NCBI RefSeq assembly: GCF_023053635.1
Contig: NC_086183.1
Location: 35,197,501-35,261,500 of the forward strand
Reading direction: 5' to 3'
DNA: 64,000 nucleotides
DNA from: Elgaria multicarinata webbii
Lineage: Eukaryota > Chordata > Lepidosauria > Squamata > Anguidae
Made by a program: the position numbers and the translations under genes
Notes under the pieces: model-generated
Told to the model about the DNA's origin: nothing
What the model saw: the letters and a program-made list of their open reading frames with translations, nothing else
Databases searched by the model: none
Part shown: piece after piece, positions 12,831 through 24,640 of the stretch
Numbering within the stretch: position 1 is the first letter of the stretch
Layout: each line of letters starts with the position of its first letter

Positions 12831-14204
12831 AACATGCATAGTTGCATAGTTGCAATGCTGATTTCCAAATCAAAAAGACTGTACAACTATACAATGCCTT
12901 TGTCCAAAACACATTTCCATCAAACTGGCCCTCATCAGTGGGAAACGTATATAAACAACAGTTACAGCACTAGTTAAACAAACTTTTCATATCTTAAATC
13001 TGTGGGCTTCCCAGAGAGATGGCGGATTCGTTCCAGTGGGAACCCAGATGCTGGCCTAAACGGACCCGCCTTGGTCTGACTTTGCAGGGCTCCTCTTACG
13101 TCCTTCTGGGAGGAGAGCGCTACCCCAAGCGTGAGGAAAGGAGCAGAGACGCTGAGAAGGGGGGGTGAACACAAAGAAGAACAGCCTGGAAACAGACCAA
13201 GTGCAATGGCAGCTTCTGAACCAGGAGGCGTTTGCAAGTTCCTGAGTCTTGATCTCACCCCTGCGGGAGAATGAATTTCGTTTCCTAGGGATACAGGCGT
13301 TGCACTCCTGGCATTCTCCGCATACAGCTTTTCCCTCTCCTCCGTTTCAGCACCACTCCGAGGGCCAGGCCGGGGGGGCGGGGGGGCATCGCAAGCCTTT
13401 CGCTCTAAATGCTTGATGCCCAAAGCGGCTGCTCTGCCCAGCAAGCCTGAATCAAGCCTGGTCCTTTGGGTTCCATGCTCTGGCTCAGAGACATGACCTT
13501 TGACTCTGGTTTTAAGGGGGGGAACCTCAGTGTCCCCGAGCCCCACCCTGGCCTCTCAGAATGGCCAAGAGACCCTCTCAAGCCTCTCACCGTGAACCTG
13601 AAATCAATGTAGTTCTTTCAGCCACCCTCAAATCTGACAACATGGGCTCCAGGGTTGAGGGAGGGGGCACATAGGAGAATTTAACTTAACTCAGGATTGC
13701 TAGCCCAAACATCCTTCTCAAAGCAGCCATTTCAGAAACAAAACCAGAGAGCTTTGGCTATTGGGTGGTATTAAAATGTAATTAATAAATAAACAAACAA
13801 AACACAGCCATCAGTGAGCAACCCACCAAGTCCTGTTGAAGAATTTGCTTCCGCAATGTCAGCACCCTGGATTTTCCAAGTGCACCCACTGCAAACAGGT
13901 TACAAAAGAGACAACGTCGCACAGACTCCCCGGCTGGCTTCCCAGTTTGCCAGAGATCCCTCTCCTAGCCCGCTTTGGCTTGCCCAGTGTTAACCCGGAG
14001 ATCCGGACTAAAAGGAAGAGGACAAAGTTTACTTTTCTGTGCCTGGGAAAACAGACATTGCTCAAAGGCGTGCCCCAGTGCATTTCACCTTCAGCAGTCA
14101 AGATGAAGCACTTGATACATGCAGGATGCGGCCCCTCTGTTCATGTGACTTCAGTGCCATGCAGGGAACAATCTTGCTACCTTCCCTCATAACCATTACA
14201 AGCC
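12831..14204. other. Noncoding, no recognised element
   Basis: A 190-codon minus-strand frame at 12,974-13,546 has no domain signature and is GC-rich, so it is treated as a chance frame. Nothing else is recognised. Confidence 0.35.
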
Positions 14205-14280
14205 CATAAGAACGTAAGAGCAGACCAAAGGTTGCCTGTCTTGTCACAGAAGGACCAGCGGCCAGCCCAAAATCCCATCC
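14205..14280 (-). repeat. CR1 LINE 3' remnant
   Basis: The words 'cataagaacgtaagagcaga' followed by 'ccaaagg' and 'gaccagcggccagccca' resemble the reversed terminal bases of the squamate CR1 family seen in plus sense at 24,641-25,310. The remnant is short and diverged. Confidence 0.45.
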
Positions 14281-14283
14281 TTA

Positions 14284-14286
14284 ACG

Positions 14287-14319
<33 letters not shown>

Positions 14320-14325
14320 GCGCGC
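14284..14325. repeat. Alternating (CG)n-(CA)n-(CG)n tract
   Basis: Forty-two bases alternate strictly between purine and pyrimidine: a CG block, then CA repeats, then a CG block again. Such tracts are strong candidates for Z-DNA formation. Confidence 0.9.
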
Positions 14326-16640
14326 CCTTGCTCTAATCTCAAAGGGATGCAGGGGGCCCTGCTACTGAGACTACCTCCCACCAGCAGCTTGCTATGAGCT
14401 AGAAGTAGTTCATAAGGGAGGCAATTTAACAAATTTATGACTGGAGGGAAGACGCAATGAGGGGAGCAGCTAATGAAGAGCAGTGGGGAAACACGTGCGC
14501 ACCGCTGCCAGAAACATCCCCCTACGCAAACTGGAGCAGGCATCAAAGATTTATGGGGCATTAATTTTTTATGACTCAGGAATGAGCTGCTATTCATGTA
14601 CATACTAGGCACAAACTGAGAAAGCTTCAAGATTTCAGAACGCACAAAAGCCCCAAAGCTAAGCTGATGCATAAAATTGGAGAGGGGTGGGGGAAGAGTG
14701 CAGATCTGTGGGGAATTTGCTGGAAATCTAAAGAGCCTATCTATGGCCACCAACTAGCCAATGTTGAATGCCAAGAAAGGGCAGCCTTGTTCACCAGGAC
14801 AATCCTGCTGCGGATTGACGGCTGAGAGTACGCGCATGCACATGCACATGCGCTTCTGCTCCCCACCTGCAGTGCAGGATAGGACTGATCACGTTATCTC
14901 CCATCTCCATAAACTGCTGTTAATATATTCATTGAATATAATCTGAAGTTGTATAATTAATATTCATGATAATATCTTTGACCGAGGCTCTTTTTTTCGT
15001 TGTGTTAAGAAAATTTGAAAATTGATTTAAATTTTTAAAAATCTTATTTAATTTTTCTAAAATCCTATTTTTTCCACTTAAAAACATACACACTGATCTC
15101 TCTTTTTTTAGAAAGAGGTGCCCTGGGCAACATGCTTATGCCGGACAGCGGAACCAAGACATCCAAAGACCAAAGAGAAGGTCCCCACATAAGGCCTCAC
15201 CGAGTGCTTCTGACCCATTGGGGAAACCTACATAATCATGGAACCAAAAGCTCAGAGGAGGGTGGGATGAGAAATCTCCCCTAAAATCTTCCATTAGTAC
15301 CAGGTCCAAACACCGGGATGGTCAAAACAAAAAGTAAAGTGGTAATGAGCAAAAAAGAAGAAGGAAAAAAAGACAGTGTTGACATCTGCTCATTCAACTT
15401 AAGCTGAATGGATTTCAAGCCAATGTGTACTCAAGTGTTGTACAAAGAAAGGGGTCAAGGAGGAGACCGTCCTTACTTGAGGTCTCAGTCACATCACACA
15501 GCAAGAAGCCAAACCCAGCAAGAGTAAACTTGCATTAATCCAGACCATACCAGAAATTCATTAACAAATTGGTTTGAGTCCATAGGGACGGAGTCTCCCC
15601 ACTGCCATGACCCCTCCCTCCCCCATAAGGGAGCCATTCTATGACTATAGGGGCCCTTTGTGTCTGCCATGGCACCCCCAGGAAATGCATCCTGTAGGCT
15701 CAGTTTCAGATCTGGCATGAAAATACATTGCATTCATTCTCCATTGAAACAGAAAAGCTTTTTATTGAAATTTTCAACAGTGCTATTAAATATTTAAAGG
15801 GAAATCATCCGGACCAAGACGTTTAAAATTAGTAAATTTTGAATTGTATCCTGTATGCCTGTTTCTGAGGTGGCTGTCGGCTCGTCCCTCCCTCCCTCCC
15901 TCCCTCCCTCCGTTTGGGGGGATTTCTCTCCCCAGCACAGCTACCACCTATGGGGAAACTACTGAGGTTTCTTATTTTTGAGCAAATACTTATATTTCAG
16001 TACCTAAGGAACTTTCTGTCAATATAACTCAGAGATCTGCAAGCTGGACAGCATCAAAGCTTGCTAAGCCTGGAGCACAACGCATGACAGACGTTGATCG
16101 AAACACGGAAGAAGAGCCAGCGACAGGCCACCTTGCAAGGCTAGGCCTCCTTGTCCTGGACCAATAGGCAGACCTGCTTCATCTCGGCAAGCAGAGGCTT
16201 CAGCAGTCTCAAGGGCTACACACATCCTTCAAAAAGAGAGGATACGATGGAAGGTGGTTTTTTAAAAAAACACACACAAAACAAACTTAAATTAGGACCT
16301 GAAAGCCAATTTGCACAATACAGTTGAAAGGTATGCCCTAAAGCAACATTCTACATGCATACCTAAATATGCCGTATCTGCATGTGATCAGTTGAGCACA
16401 TATTCCCAGCCAGCTGTGCACATCAAGGAGCCTGGATTTACTGTTGCACCCCTCTATATGTGGCAGCAAATAACCTATGTGCCACCACACGCTCTGTAGA
16501 ATGGTTTTAAGGGTCAAGCCCACGTGAAAAAAGGAGCAAGAAAATCCTCATAGAGTTCACAAGTTCACAGAGCTGTGTTTAGAGAGGTCCCTTCCTGCTG
16601 CTGCTCCCCGTGCAACCAGAATAGAACCATTTCATCTGAT
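14326..16640. other. Noncoding, AT-rich in part
   Basis: An AT-rich segment spans about 14,910-15,115. A (CCCT)n run lies at about 15,880-15,911. There is no coding signature, and no repeat family could be assigned to the rest. Confidence 0.35.
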
Positions 16641-16644
16641 TTAA

Positions 16645-16830
16645 TATTTGCACGCCACTTTTCCACCAACCAAGCTGAGCTCAAAGCAGCTTACAACAAT
16701 AACAAAGCAATGGAAGAATAAATGGCCTTTCTGCCTATACAATACATGTTTTTAAAAATCACAGTAACACATCAGTAAAGCAAAAAACAAGCAACTCAAA
16801 CAATTAATGCAGATTTGCAGAAATCCATAG
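16645..16830 (-). repeat. Old LINE 3' tail, minus orientation
   Basis: The pattern 'cgccacttttccacc..gctcaaagcagcttacaac' followed by A-rich sequence matches the reversed 3' terminal region of the non-LTR family found at 20,485, 22,235 and 33,868, but is more diverged. Confidence 0.4.
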
Positions 16831-18316
16831 CCATTAAAAACAGTTTCTTAGAAATGGCTGCTGAGCAACAGTCCCATTCCAGCTGACATAATCCCCTCTC
16901 CGCCTCCTCCTCATCCCATGCATGGAACATTCCCACGCAGCGGCGAGAGGAGCCGGCACGCCTCACTTGCCAGAGCTTTCTAGAACAACTTGCCTGTAGC
17001 CTGTTGTAGGTGGGCTTGCACAGAACCCAGCAAGGCGAAGTTTGTGCCTGGAAAGAGGCCTAGCCAGCCAGCCAGCCTGCTTGCTAGTCAGGCACCAGGA
17101 TGCAAGGCTGGAGCCTCAAGTAGAAAACGAGCGAGGCTGGTTTCCCTTGGTGGACCTCCGCCACGCTGCCAGACCACTCAGATATCTGTCCTACCTGGCA
17201 GATCGGCAAGGTCTCGCCTTGCCAGCAAAAATCTTTGAGGCCCACCCCTTCCTCCTAGAGGCAGAGAGAGTGCAGCTCTCATTGGGAACGCACTGCATCA
17301 AGCCTCACAAAGCTGATGGCACCTCACTGGCTCCCCCCACCCCATTGCCACAATGAGATCCTAGCCATGCAGGGTGGGATACAAATGTTTTCATTAATAA
17401 ATAAATTAATAAGGTGGGGCAATACGGAGAGCCATCAGCATTGCCCAAACCCGAATCGATCCAAGAGGCAAGTGTGGAAAACGACGTTTTGGGAAATTCA
17501 GAGCAGTTCCAACACAAACCAAGTCCCCGTACATGCGGGTGAGTGCTTGTCTTGCCAGCGGGGTGGAGTTGCGGACTGATAAAACATGGACCAGGTTGGG
17601 GGTTTTGACCCCATTCTATCCACAGACCCCACGAGATCTACCAAATGCCAGAAACCTCGGGTTCGGCTCCTTTTTCAGCCCCAAGCTCTTGGTCACACAG
17701 TCAACCTCAGGGAAGAACCGGTGGCAGAGACAAGGGACCCGAGTGCTCTGCAGCTGGAAAGGGCTGCAGGAATGGTAAGCAGCAGCAGTAGGCGCCATGC
17801 CCCCAGAGACCTGGAAATCGCAGGAGATCCACTCTGCACTTACCATGAAAATCATGCAGACATTTTTAATCCTTTGTCCGCTCTCGGAATAATACATACT
17901 CAGCACAGAGCCCCAAGATGCTTAGGGCTCCTGGCTGGCCCCAGAGAGGCTCCTGGCAGCCATTCACAAAGCTCCTGCACAACAGGCGAGACTGGAGACC
18001 AAGACTGGGCTTAAAGAGGAGGAAAGCCGAAGGCCCACAGGTGGAGGAGATACACCCATGGTTTGAAGGGGGGGCAAGGAAAACAACGGAAAGCCACACA
18101 GAGCGCCAGGGCGGCACAAGTGAGCAGGCACAGCCCGGCCCCAGGCCCACTGCTGCAGCCCGGGCCAAAGGGCTTGCCAGCACTTTGCCCTGCCGGATGA
18201 GCACACAGGCACACGGCAAGCCTGAAAAACATTCACCACACGCCTGCCCTTCCGCCTCCCAGGTAAGGGCCCAGTCCAGGTACAGCAACAAACGAACCAC
18301 CAGATAATGGAAGGAG

Positions 18317-18317
<1 letters not shown>
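16831..18317. other. Noncoding, mostly unique
   Basis: At about 17,345-17,412 a LINE-like 3' tail ends in AATAAATAAATT. Several frames of 80-190 codons on both strands carry no recognisable domain. No gene is called. Confidence 0.35.

Positions 18318-18357
<40 letters not shown>
18318..18357. repeat. (AC)20 microsatellite
   Basis: Twenty uninterrupted AC units. The tract is probably length-polymorphic. Confidence 0.95.
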
Positions 18358-18361
<4 letters not shown>

Positions 18362-18975
18362 GATTCCCCACCTGCCGGCAGTTTCAGATTCAGACACAAC
18401 TCCGCAGCAATGGGAAGCTCCGCATCTGGACTGGGGCAGCACATTGAGAAGGCCAGAATATGTCAGAAGAGGCCAGGAAGGGAGAAGGTCCTTTCGGCTT
18501 GCTTTGGGTCAGGTTTTACCCAGTTCGCAACTTCTGGACCAAACGCAGTCTGTGATCAAAGTCTGCACATTTCTGAGCTTCTGACATGATTTGGGGACCA
18601 AAAAATGCGCACAAATGCACTTTAATCAATGGGGGGGAAGGGGAATGCACATATTTCAAGATGTGCACAATGGAGGCGTACATCGGGGGAAATACACATA
18701 AAAACATACACAAATTTTCATGCGAAAAGAAACCCAAAGCTCGCAACCTGATACAGACTTGAGTCGGAACAAGCTTTGAGGTGAAATTCAAAGAACTCTG
18801 GTGAGCTTTGTTGAGTTTTGCTGATTTGCACATTCCTACCAGAAAGAGGCAGAGAGGGCTTCCCACAAACGGCTCAGGCACTTTCCGCTGCAGGAGCCAA
18901 ACCGGAGGCCACCGTCACCTTCCATGCATACCTCGGTTTCAGCTCCGAAAGTCTTTCTGACAAAAGCTCCAAGGT
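18358..18975. other. Noncoding, no recognised element
   Basis: The part at 18,560-18,840, with repeated 'gcacaaatgcac' and 'cacatatttcaag' type words, may be an old interspersed repeat, but I cannot assign a family. Confidence 0.3.
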
Positions 18976-19095
18976 CGTAGAATCATAGAGCTGGACGGGG
19001 TCTCAAAGGTTATCTAGTCCAACCCCCTTCCAACGCATGAAATCCATTACTACAGCACCCCAATAGGTGGCCATCCTCCCTCTGCATAAAAATCT
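18976..19095 (-). repeat. Old CR1 LINE 3' end, minus orientation
   Basis: The block 'gtagaatcatagagctgga', then 'tctagtccaaccccctt', is the reversed CR1 terminus, more diverged than the copy at 12,655. It is followed by an AT-rich palindromic run of AAATATTTAAAT units to about 19,140. Confidence 0.75.
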
Positions 19096-19140
19096 CTAAC
19101 ATATTTAAATAAATATTTAAATAAATATTTAAATAAAAAT

Positions 19141-20089
19141 AATTTTTGAGTTTCTGTCACATGCGTTTTGTGAAATCTGTTCCATGCTGTAATTCAGTGA
19201 CTTACTTGATTACAATACACAGTTTTTAAAAATGGGATCTATGCTAAATTAACTAACCTACAAATCTTTGAGGGGGGAAACGCACCTCAGCTCAGAGAAG
19301 GTACAAGGAACTGTAGCTGTTAAACAAAAGTGAGGTAACGTACAGTCTTGAGGCCTTCCTGAGAGTATGGCGCAAACGTTTTAGCACATCTCCACGCAGC
19401 ACGGCCCCCCAGCCCCACCCTGAGAAATAAGTCCTCAAGACAGCTATGCCTGAAGTTTTTGCCCTGCTATTAGGGAGTGATTCATAACCACATGTTCAAC
19501 AGAAGCACGGGCAGGTTCCCCATGCCACCTACCCAGGATGTGAAGAGATGAAGGGTATTTCCATGATTCAGGCCTGGCCTTAGCCTGCATGCCTTCCTCC
19601 TCCTCACCCCCTTCCTCTTCTTGCCATTCTCTAACTGTCATCTTAGGGCAGACCTGGAGAGCTGGAAGGGGCTTTAATTTAAGCTGCTGCCACCACCAGT
19701 GGAGAGCACGGATCCTGCCACCCTCTCAGCCAGCACTGTCACCTGAAAGCCCAGCTGAAAGAAGACGGCAAGAAATCACAAGTGCAGGCCCATTTCCCCC
19801 AAAACGTAAAGGACATGGACTTCTTCTTTTTTGTGTGCAGCCCCATGAGCAACTTGACAGTTTCTGTCCATATCACAGAAGAACAAGAGTAACTATCTGT
19901 CTATGCCAGGTGCAGCAGGAACTTCCGGAGACAGCAGCAAGCAGTAACCCTCCAATGCCCTGCGCTGAACCAAGGATGTTGGTACTGTGCAGTGTGGGCA
20001 GGAGGCCCAGAATTGCTACCAAACCTCTCTGGGATGGCTGGTATGAGAAGGAGCCCAGCAGCTCATCTAGTTCAGCCCCACCAAAAAAC
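19141..20089. other. Noncoding, no recognised element
   Basis: A 244-codon plus frame (19,589-20,323) overlaps the start of the CR1 copy at about 20,100 and has no domain, so it is not a gene. Confidence 0.35.
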
Positions 20090-20330
20090 CCAAAACCCTT
20101 TACCTTCCTCCTGGGCCTGGCTTGCAAATCAGAAGAGCCATGCTTGATCAAACCCAGCCTTTGGATCCCCCGCTGCCCAACCAGATGTCCCAATGGGAAA
20201 CCCACAAGCAGGAGTCTAGACAAAACAGCAGCACCCTCCTACTTGCGTTCCCCAGCACCTGGCCCTGAGCAGCCAGACTGCCTCTCATACCAGCCATCAC
20301 ATCAGGCGGCAGGTGGGCCCTGAAGAATGG
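20090..20330 (-). repeat. CR1 LINE 3' portion, minus orientation
   Basis: Read on the minus strand it gives the CR1 3' order: a 'ggctggtatgagaggcag' block, 'gctgctgttttg', 'cttgtgggtttcccattggg', 'catctggttgg', then 'gatcaagcatggctcttctg'. This is the family seen in plus sense at 6,070 and 24,641. Confidence 0.7.
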
Positions 20331-20484
20331 GGGGACCTTCCACCCTTTCCCCCCTCTCCCTCAGGACATGTCCAGCAGCCTTTAACAAGAAAAAGGAAGA
20401 AAGGGAGATTCTAACTTGGGTCCAAGTGACGGAAAGAAAGTTCCGGCAACCGGGGACCCAATTGGCCCTCCAGTTGCCATCCTG

Positions 20485-20580
20485 TCTTGTGAAAATATAT
20501 TTATTTTATTATTACATTTATATACCGCCCCACAGCTGAAGCTCTCTGGGTGGTTTATGAGGTTCTCACAACTGACTAAA
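20485..20580 (-). repeat. LINE 3' tail ('ccgcccc..gctctctgggtggtt' type)
   Basis: Starts with TTTATTTTATTATTACATTT, then 'ataccgccccacagctgaag' and 'ctctctgggtggttt'. The same motif recurs at 22,235, 33,868, 36,300, 41,220 and 54,548. It is the reversed 3' end of a non-LTR family whose protein-coding part is visible at 36,300-36,780. Confidence 0.65.
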
Positions 20581-21637
20581 GAAACCTAGTGATTTGTGAG
20601 CTTCTGGATTTGGGCCAGAATGCAAGTCCATCATGGCGTGATTTGCCTCCCCCACCCTGTACCCCCGCAACCTGAAAGACACCTTCAAAAGCTTGCAAAC
20701 GTGCATCTATTCAACAAGCGTTTCAGTTTCTGGACGAAGAGACAGCTGTGGCATAACAAAAGGCTTCGTTTATCTCACCCGGCATGAGGAAGTCCCACAT
20801 CGCTCACGGCAGAAGAAGTGGCTGAGCTCCTGAATGAAGCCACTTGGTTTGCAGCCAAGCGGTTTCAACACAACACCCCACTGGGAACCTCAGGCAGGGA
20901 ACACACTTGGCCTGATCTGCGGATTGGTAAGCAAATACATGCTTATATCCCAGCGCTCTAAAATCCTGGGCACTAGAGAGGGTGGCAAACCTGCAGCCCT
21001 CGCAGCTGGCCTCGGGAATCGCCAAGCAGGTGCCTCAGGCAAAAGCAAGCCCCACACGTCCAGCCCCCGTGCTGGCAGGAGAAAAGCACGTGTCCTTTGG
21101 ACAGGCAGCCATTCGGGGCCCTGGCCTCCTCAAAGCCCACTGCATGGATCTCTGGGTGCTACTCTCGAGAAGACGAACTCTGGCAGGATGCAGAACCACG
21201 CCGCTGTAAGACAGGCGGACCACAAATCCGCGAGCTGCTTGACAGGGCAGTTTGGCCATCATGGATGCTGCAAAGGCCCTTCAGGGGCTGGGGACCGAGC
21301 CATTTCTTCCCGGCAGACCCCGTTGGAAAAAGCTCAGGATGGTAACGTTTGGGGTCCTTCCTCGACCTGACTTTTTAAAATGAACAAAAAACCTAGAAGG
21401 ACAATTTCTCCAAGCTGTGCAGCCCCCGTGGGGCCACCCACTTTACGAACAGCGGTGTGATATTTAGTACTGAAATAGCATTCGAGGCACTTCACGGGAA
21501 TCATCTCACTAATTTCTCCCTGTAAGGTAGGCCATTAATTCACCTTAGAGATGAGGACTGCAGCTGAGAAAGAGACGCTTGGATACCCAAGGAGCATCTT
21601 TAAGGAGGAGGCGGTGGTGGCAGCAGCTTGTCTAAGG
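20581..21637. other. Noncoding, no recognised element
   Basis: Overlapping short frames on both strands show no domain. No repeat is recognised. Confidence 0.3.
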
Positions 21638-21653
21638 GGTTCATTTATTTATT

Positions 21654-21685
<32 letters not shown>

Positions 21686-21900
21686 GGATTTTTATGCCGC
21701 CATTCAGCCAAAAAAGGCCCTCACGGCGGCTTACAAAAGTATTTCTTGACAGTCCCTGCCCACAGGCTTACAATCTAAAAGACATGACACAAAAGGAAAG
21801 GGGATTGGGAGGGAGGAGGAGGAGGGGGGAAAGGAAAGCAAATTCAGGCACTATAATCTTAGTTGCAAAGTTCAGCAGTTACAGTTGACAGCAGGAGGGA
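21638..21900 (-). repeat. (ATTT)n run plus LINE 3' UTR, minus orientation
   Basis: TTTA repeats at 21,638-21,685 are followed by 'atgccgccattcagcc', 'cacggcggcttacaaaag' and 'cacaggcttacaatctaa', a reversed LINE 3' end with its tail. It differs from the family at 20,485. Confidence 0.55.
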
Positions 21901-22234
21901 GGGGGCTCTCAGCTGGAGCTGGACCCAGGCACGGTGGAGAGGTGCCTGGCTGCTGCTTCCTCCCTCACTGGTGGCCTCTGCAGGATCTGAACTGGGGACA
22001 TCATCCTGTCACACATTCTTAGTAATCTGTCTACACCATCCAGGAGCACACGCAAGGGTTCTACACATAGCGAGGCCTAAGCCACGCACTTTTGACACCT
22101 TACTGAGAGGAATGACCTACAGAGCATGGTTCGTCTCCTACAGCAAGCCCTGAGGACACTAAAGCCCCCCCCCCCCCCAAAAAGAACCAGGGAGAAGGCC
22201 TCATTTCCGGATCTTCCTAGCTGTGATCCTACTC
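21901..22234. other. Noncoding, no recognised element
   Basis: Short unique stretch with a C run at about 22,166-22,178. Confidence 0.3.
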
Positions 22235-22420
22235 AAGGCCACTTCAAACACTATTTATTTTATTTATTTATTTTATAACATTTATATACTGCCCCACAGC
22301 CGAAGCTCTCTGGGCGGTTTACAACAATTAAAAATGGTAAACATTAAAAGTATACAAAATTTAAAAACCATCAGAAACATAAAAAACAGTATAAAAACAA
22401 CTACCAGCTTTCTACACAGC
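22235..22420 (-). repeat. LINE 3' tail, minus orientation
   Basis: TTTATTTTATTTATTTATTT, then 'tactgccccacagccgaag', 'ctctctgggcggtttacaac' and A-rich sequence with 'aacattaaaag'. This is the same family as at 20,485 and 33,868. Confidence 0.7.
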
Positions 22421-22994
22421 ACTACAACCTGGAAGCTTCGAAAAATGATTGCTATGAAGGACTGAGTACCGAATTAGATGGTTCTCAGGATGATGTACTG
22501 CAAAGTAAGAATTATTTTCATTTCCGCCCTTCAAGAAGCCATTTCTACACAGCCTATGACCTAGGCCACTGTTCCACCTCTCTCCACATTTCCTCCAGAA
22601 CTACTGCTCTATGCAATGGATCTCTTACAGGATTTTAGCAATGAAAGCGCTTTCCTGACATAACCACTTGTGATCTGATCCTTGTGCAGCTTCCCATTGC
22701 CACAAGCATGCATAGAAATAGTTTTGCTCACTGGTTTTGTGGAACTTAACATCAGGAGGAGGAGCTGGAGAGGCAGGTGAAGAACCCAAGCCGAGAGCCA
22801 AGGAGGCAGCAGCCTCCATTAAAGTGGCTATTAAGTAAGTAGTTTACAAAGTTGGGCTTCATTAGAGATAGTGAAAGCCAAACAGTCCTCATTGACAAGC
22901 AAAGATTCTGCCATTCATTTTCTTATTATTCTAGGCAAAAGTGAAGAACAGATGGCAAACGCCTGAACTGCAATGCAGAGCCAAAAGAACAGCC
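22421..22994. other. Noncoding, no recognised element
   Basis: Short unique stretch between two LINE fragments. Nothing recognised. Confidence 0.3.
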
Positions 22995-23332
22995 CCCAGC
23001 ACGCCCGCCTGGAATGCTCTTCCAGAACACTTGAGAACTACAAACTCAATCACAGCTTTTAAAACTCAGCTAAAAACTTTTCTTTTCCCTATAGCTTTTA
23101 AATATTGAGTTTGTTCTGACTCTATACTGTTAGCTTCACCCCACCCGGTGCCTATTTACACTTCCCTGTGCCTGTTTGCATTCTCTTTCCCTCCTCATTG
23201 TTTACTACAACTTTATTAGATTGTAAGCCTATGCGGCAGGGTCTTGCTATTTACTGTGTAATCTGTACAGCACCATGTACATTGATGGTGCTATATAAAT
23301 AAATAAACAAATAAATAATAATAATAATAATC
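22995..23332 (+). repeat. L2 LINE 3' end, plus orientation
   Basis: The copy begins in the last RT codons ('ctggaatgctcttccagaac', 'aactcagctaaaaac'), then runs through the 3' UTR ('gtaagcctatgcggcagg', 'cattgatggtgctatat') into an AAT-type tail. It is nearly identical to the matching parts of the copies at 9,953 and 42,240-42,596, so these belong to one recent subfamily. Confidence 0.9.
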
Positions 23333-24026
23333 TAAAATGTGGGACCAGAAAGCCAGAACGCAAAATATGTATGTGATGGAAGACAGATAACGGAGTATCA
23401 CCTGCTATGCTCACCGAAAGGCAGGCGTTTCCCCCACCCCCACCCCAAATATGGAGGCCAGAGAAATAGTTGCTCATTCTAAAATGGGTAGATTTATTCT
23501 TGATGACATCTGGAAGAATGACAGGCAAAATCTGCCTTTCAACTCCCTTTGATAAACTGTGGAAAGCAGCTCTGGCATTAGATGGTTTTTGGAGGTCCAG
23601 GAAGCTGGAAGTCAACAGACCAAACTTCCACTAAGACTAGTTTCCAGAGGGTGATTTCAGGAGTGGGGAGAGAGTTCCATTTGCTAAAAATCACAGGGCT
23701 CCCCACGAGAGGTTTGCCATTTCATGTTCCTGGCTGGCCCTGGGAGAAGGAATCACCAGCAGCTCTCGCTATTACATAACCTTGTTCCTGCAGCCTGCCA
23801 TTTCATTCGGATCTGCTCCCCTTCAGCACCAGAGGCCCTGCCTGTCAGGCCGCTGGTGGGAACTCAGCCTCACAGGTGCCTGCTAATGGGAACACTTGTG
23901 GCTGCAGCTCTGCTGGCAACATGCCAATGGGGGACACAGGAGCCTCACCTCAGCTCGTCCTGCATCCAGTATTAAAGACATGCAAAGACCCACTGGAAGA
24001 AACAGCGTTTGCAAGGGTTGAGGGGA
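23333..24026. other. Noncoding, no recognised element
   Basis: Short frames only, and no repeat family recognised. Confidence 0.3.
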
Positions 24027-24315
24027 TACACAATTATATCTCTCATCTCCGGAACTTTCTCCTGATGTTCACGATCGTATCTCAGCATGTCTTTCAGATA
24101 TCTCAGCCTGGCTGCTTCATCGTCGTTTGAAACTTAACATGGCAAAGACTGAATTGCTTGTTTTTCCTCCTAAACCCTCTCCTCACCTCTCATTCTCTCT
24201 TACTGTCAACGATGTCGTAAGCCTATGCGGCAGGGTCTTGCTATTTACTGTGGTATCTGTACAGCACCATGTACATTGATGGTGCTAAATAAATAATAAT
24301 AATAATAATAATAAA
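24027..24315 (+). repeat. L2 LINE with internal deletion, plus orientation
   Basis: The left part matches the RT region just after the YADD box ('atctctcatctccggaactt' to 'cttactgtcaacgatgtc'). The sequence then jumps directly to the last 3' UTR bases ('gtaagcctatgcggcaggg') and the AAT tail. About 1 kb of RT C-terminus and 3' UTR, present in the copy at 9,953, is missing at one clean junction near 24,218. Confidence 0.88.
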
Positions 24316-24640
24316 TACTTGAAAAGTTGCTACACAGAGGGTCAGGATCTCTTCTCGATCCTCCCAGAGTGCAGGACACGGAGTCATGGGCTCAAGTGAC
24401 AGGAAGCCAGATTCCGGCTGGACATCAGGAAAAACTTCCTGACTGTTAGAGCAGTACGACAATGGAACCAATGAATGAGGGAGGTTGTGGGCTCTCCCAC
24501 ACTAGAGGTCTTCAAGAGGCAGCTGGACAGCCCTCTGTCAGGGATGCTTCAAGGTGGATTCCTGCATTGAGCAAGGGGTTGGACTCGATGGCCTTGTAGG
24601 CCCCTTCCAACTCTGCTATTCTATGATTCTATGAACCCAA
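24316..24640 (+). repeat. CR1 LINE 3' end, plus orientation
   Basis: The typical CR1 series 'gctggacatcaggaaaaact', 'ctcccacactagaggtcttc', 'ggttggactcgatggcc' and 'ccccttccaactctgc' ends in 'tattctatgattctatga' at about 24,636. It directly abuts the L2 tail on its left. Confidence 0.9.
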
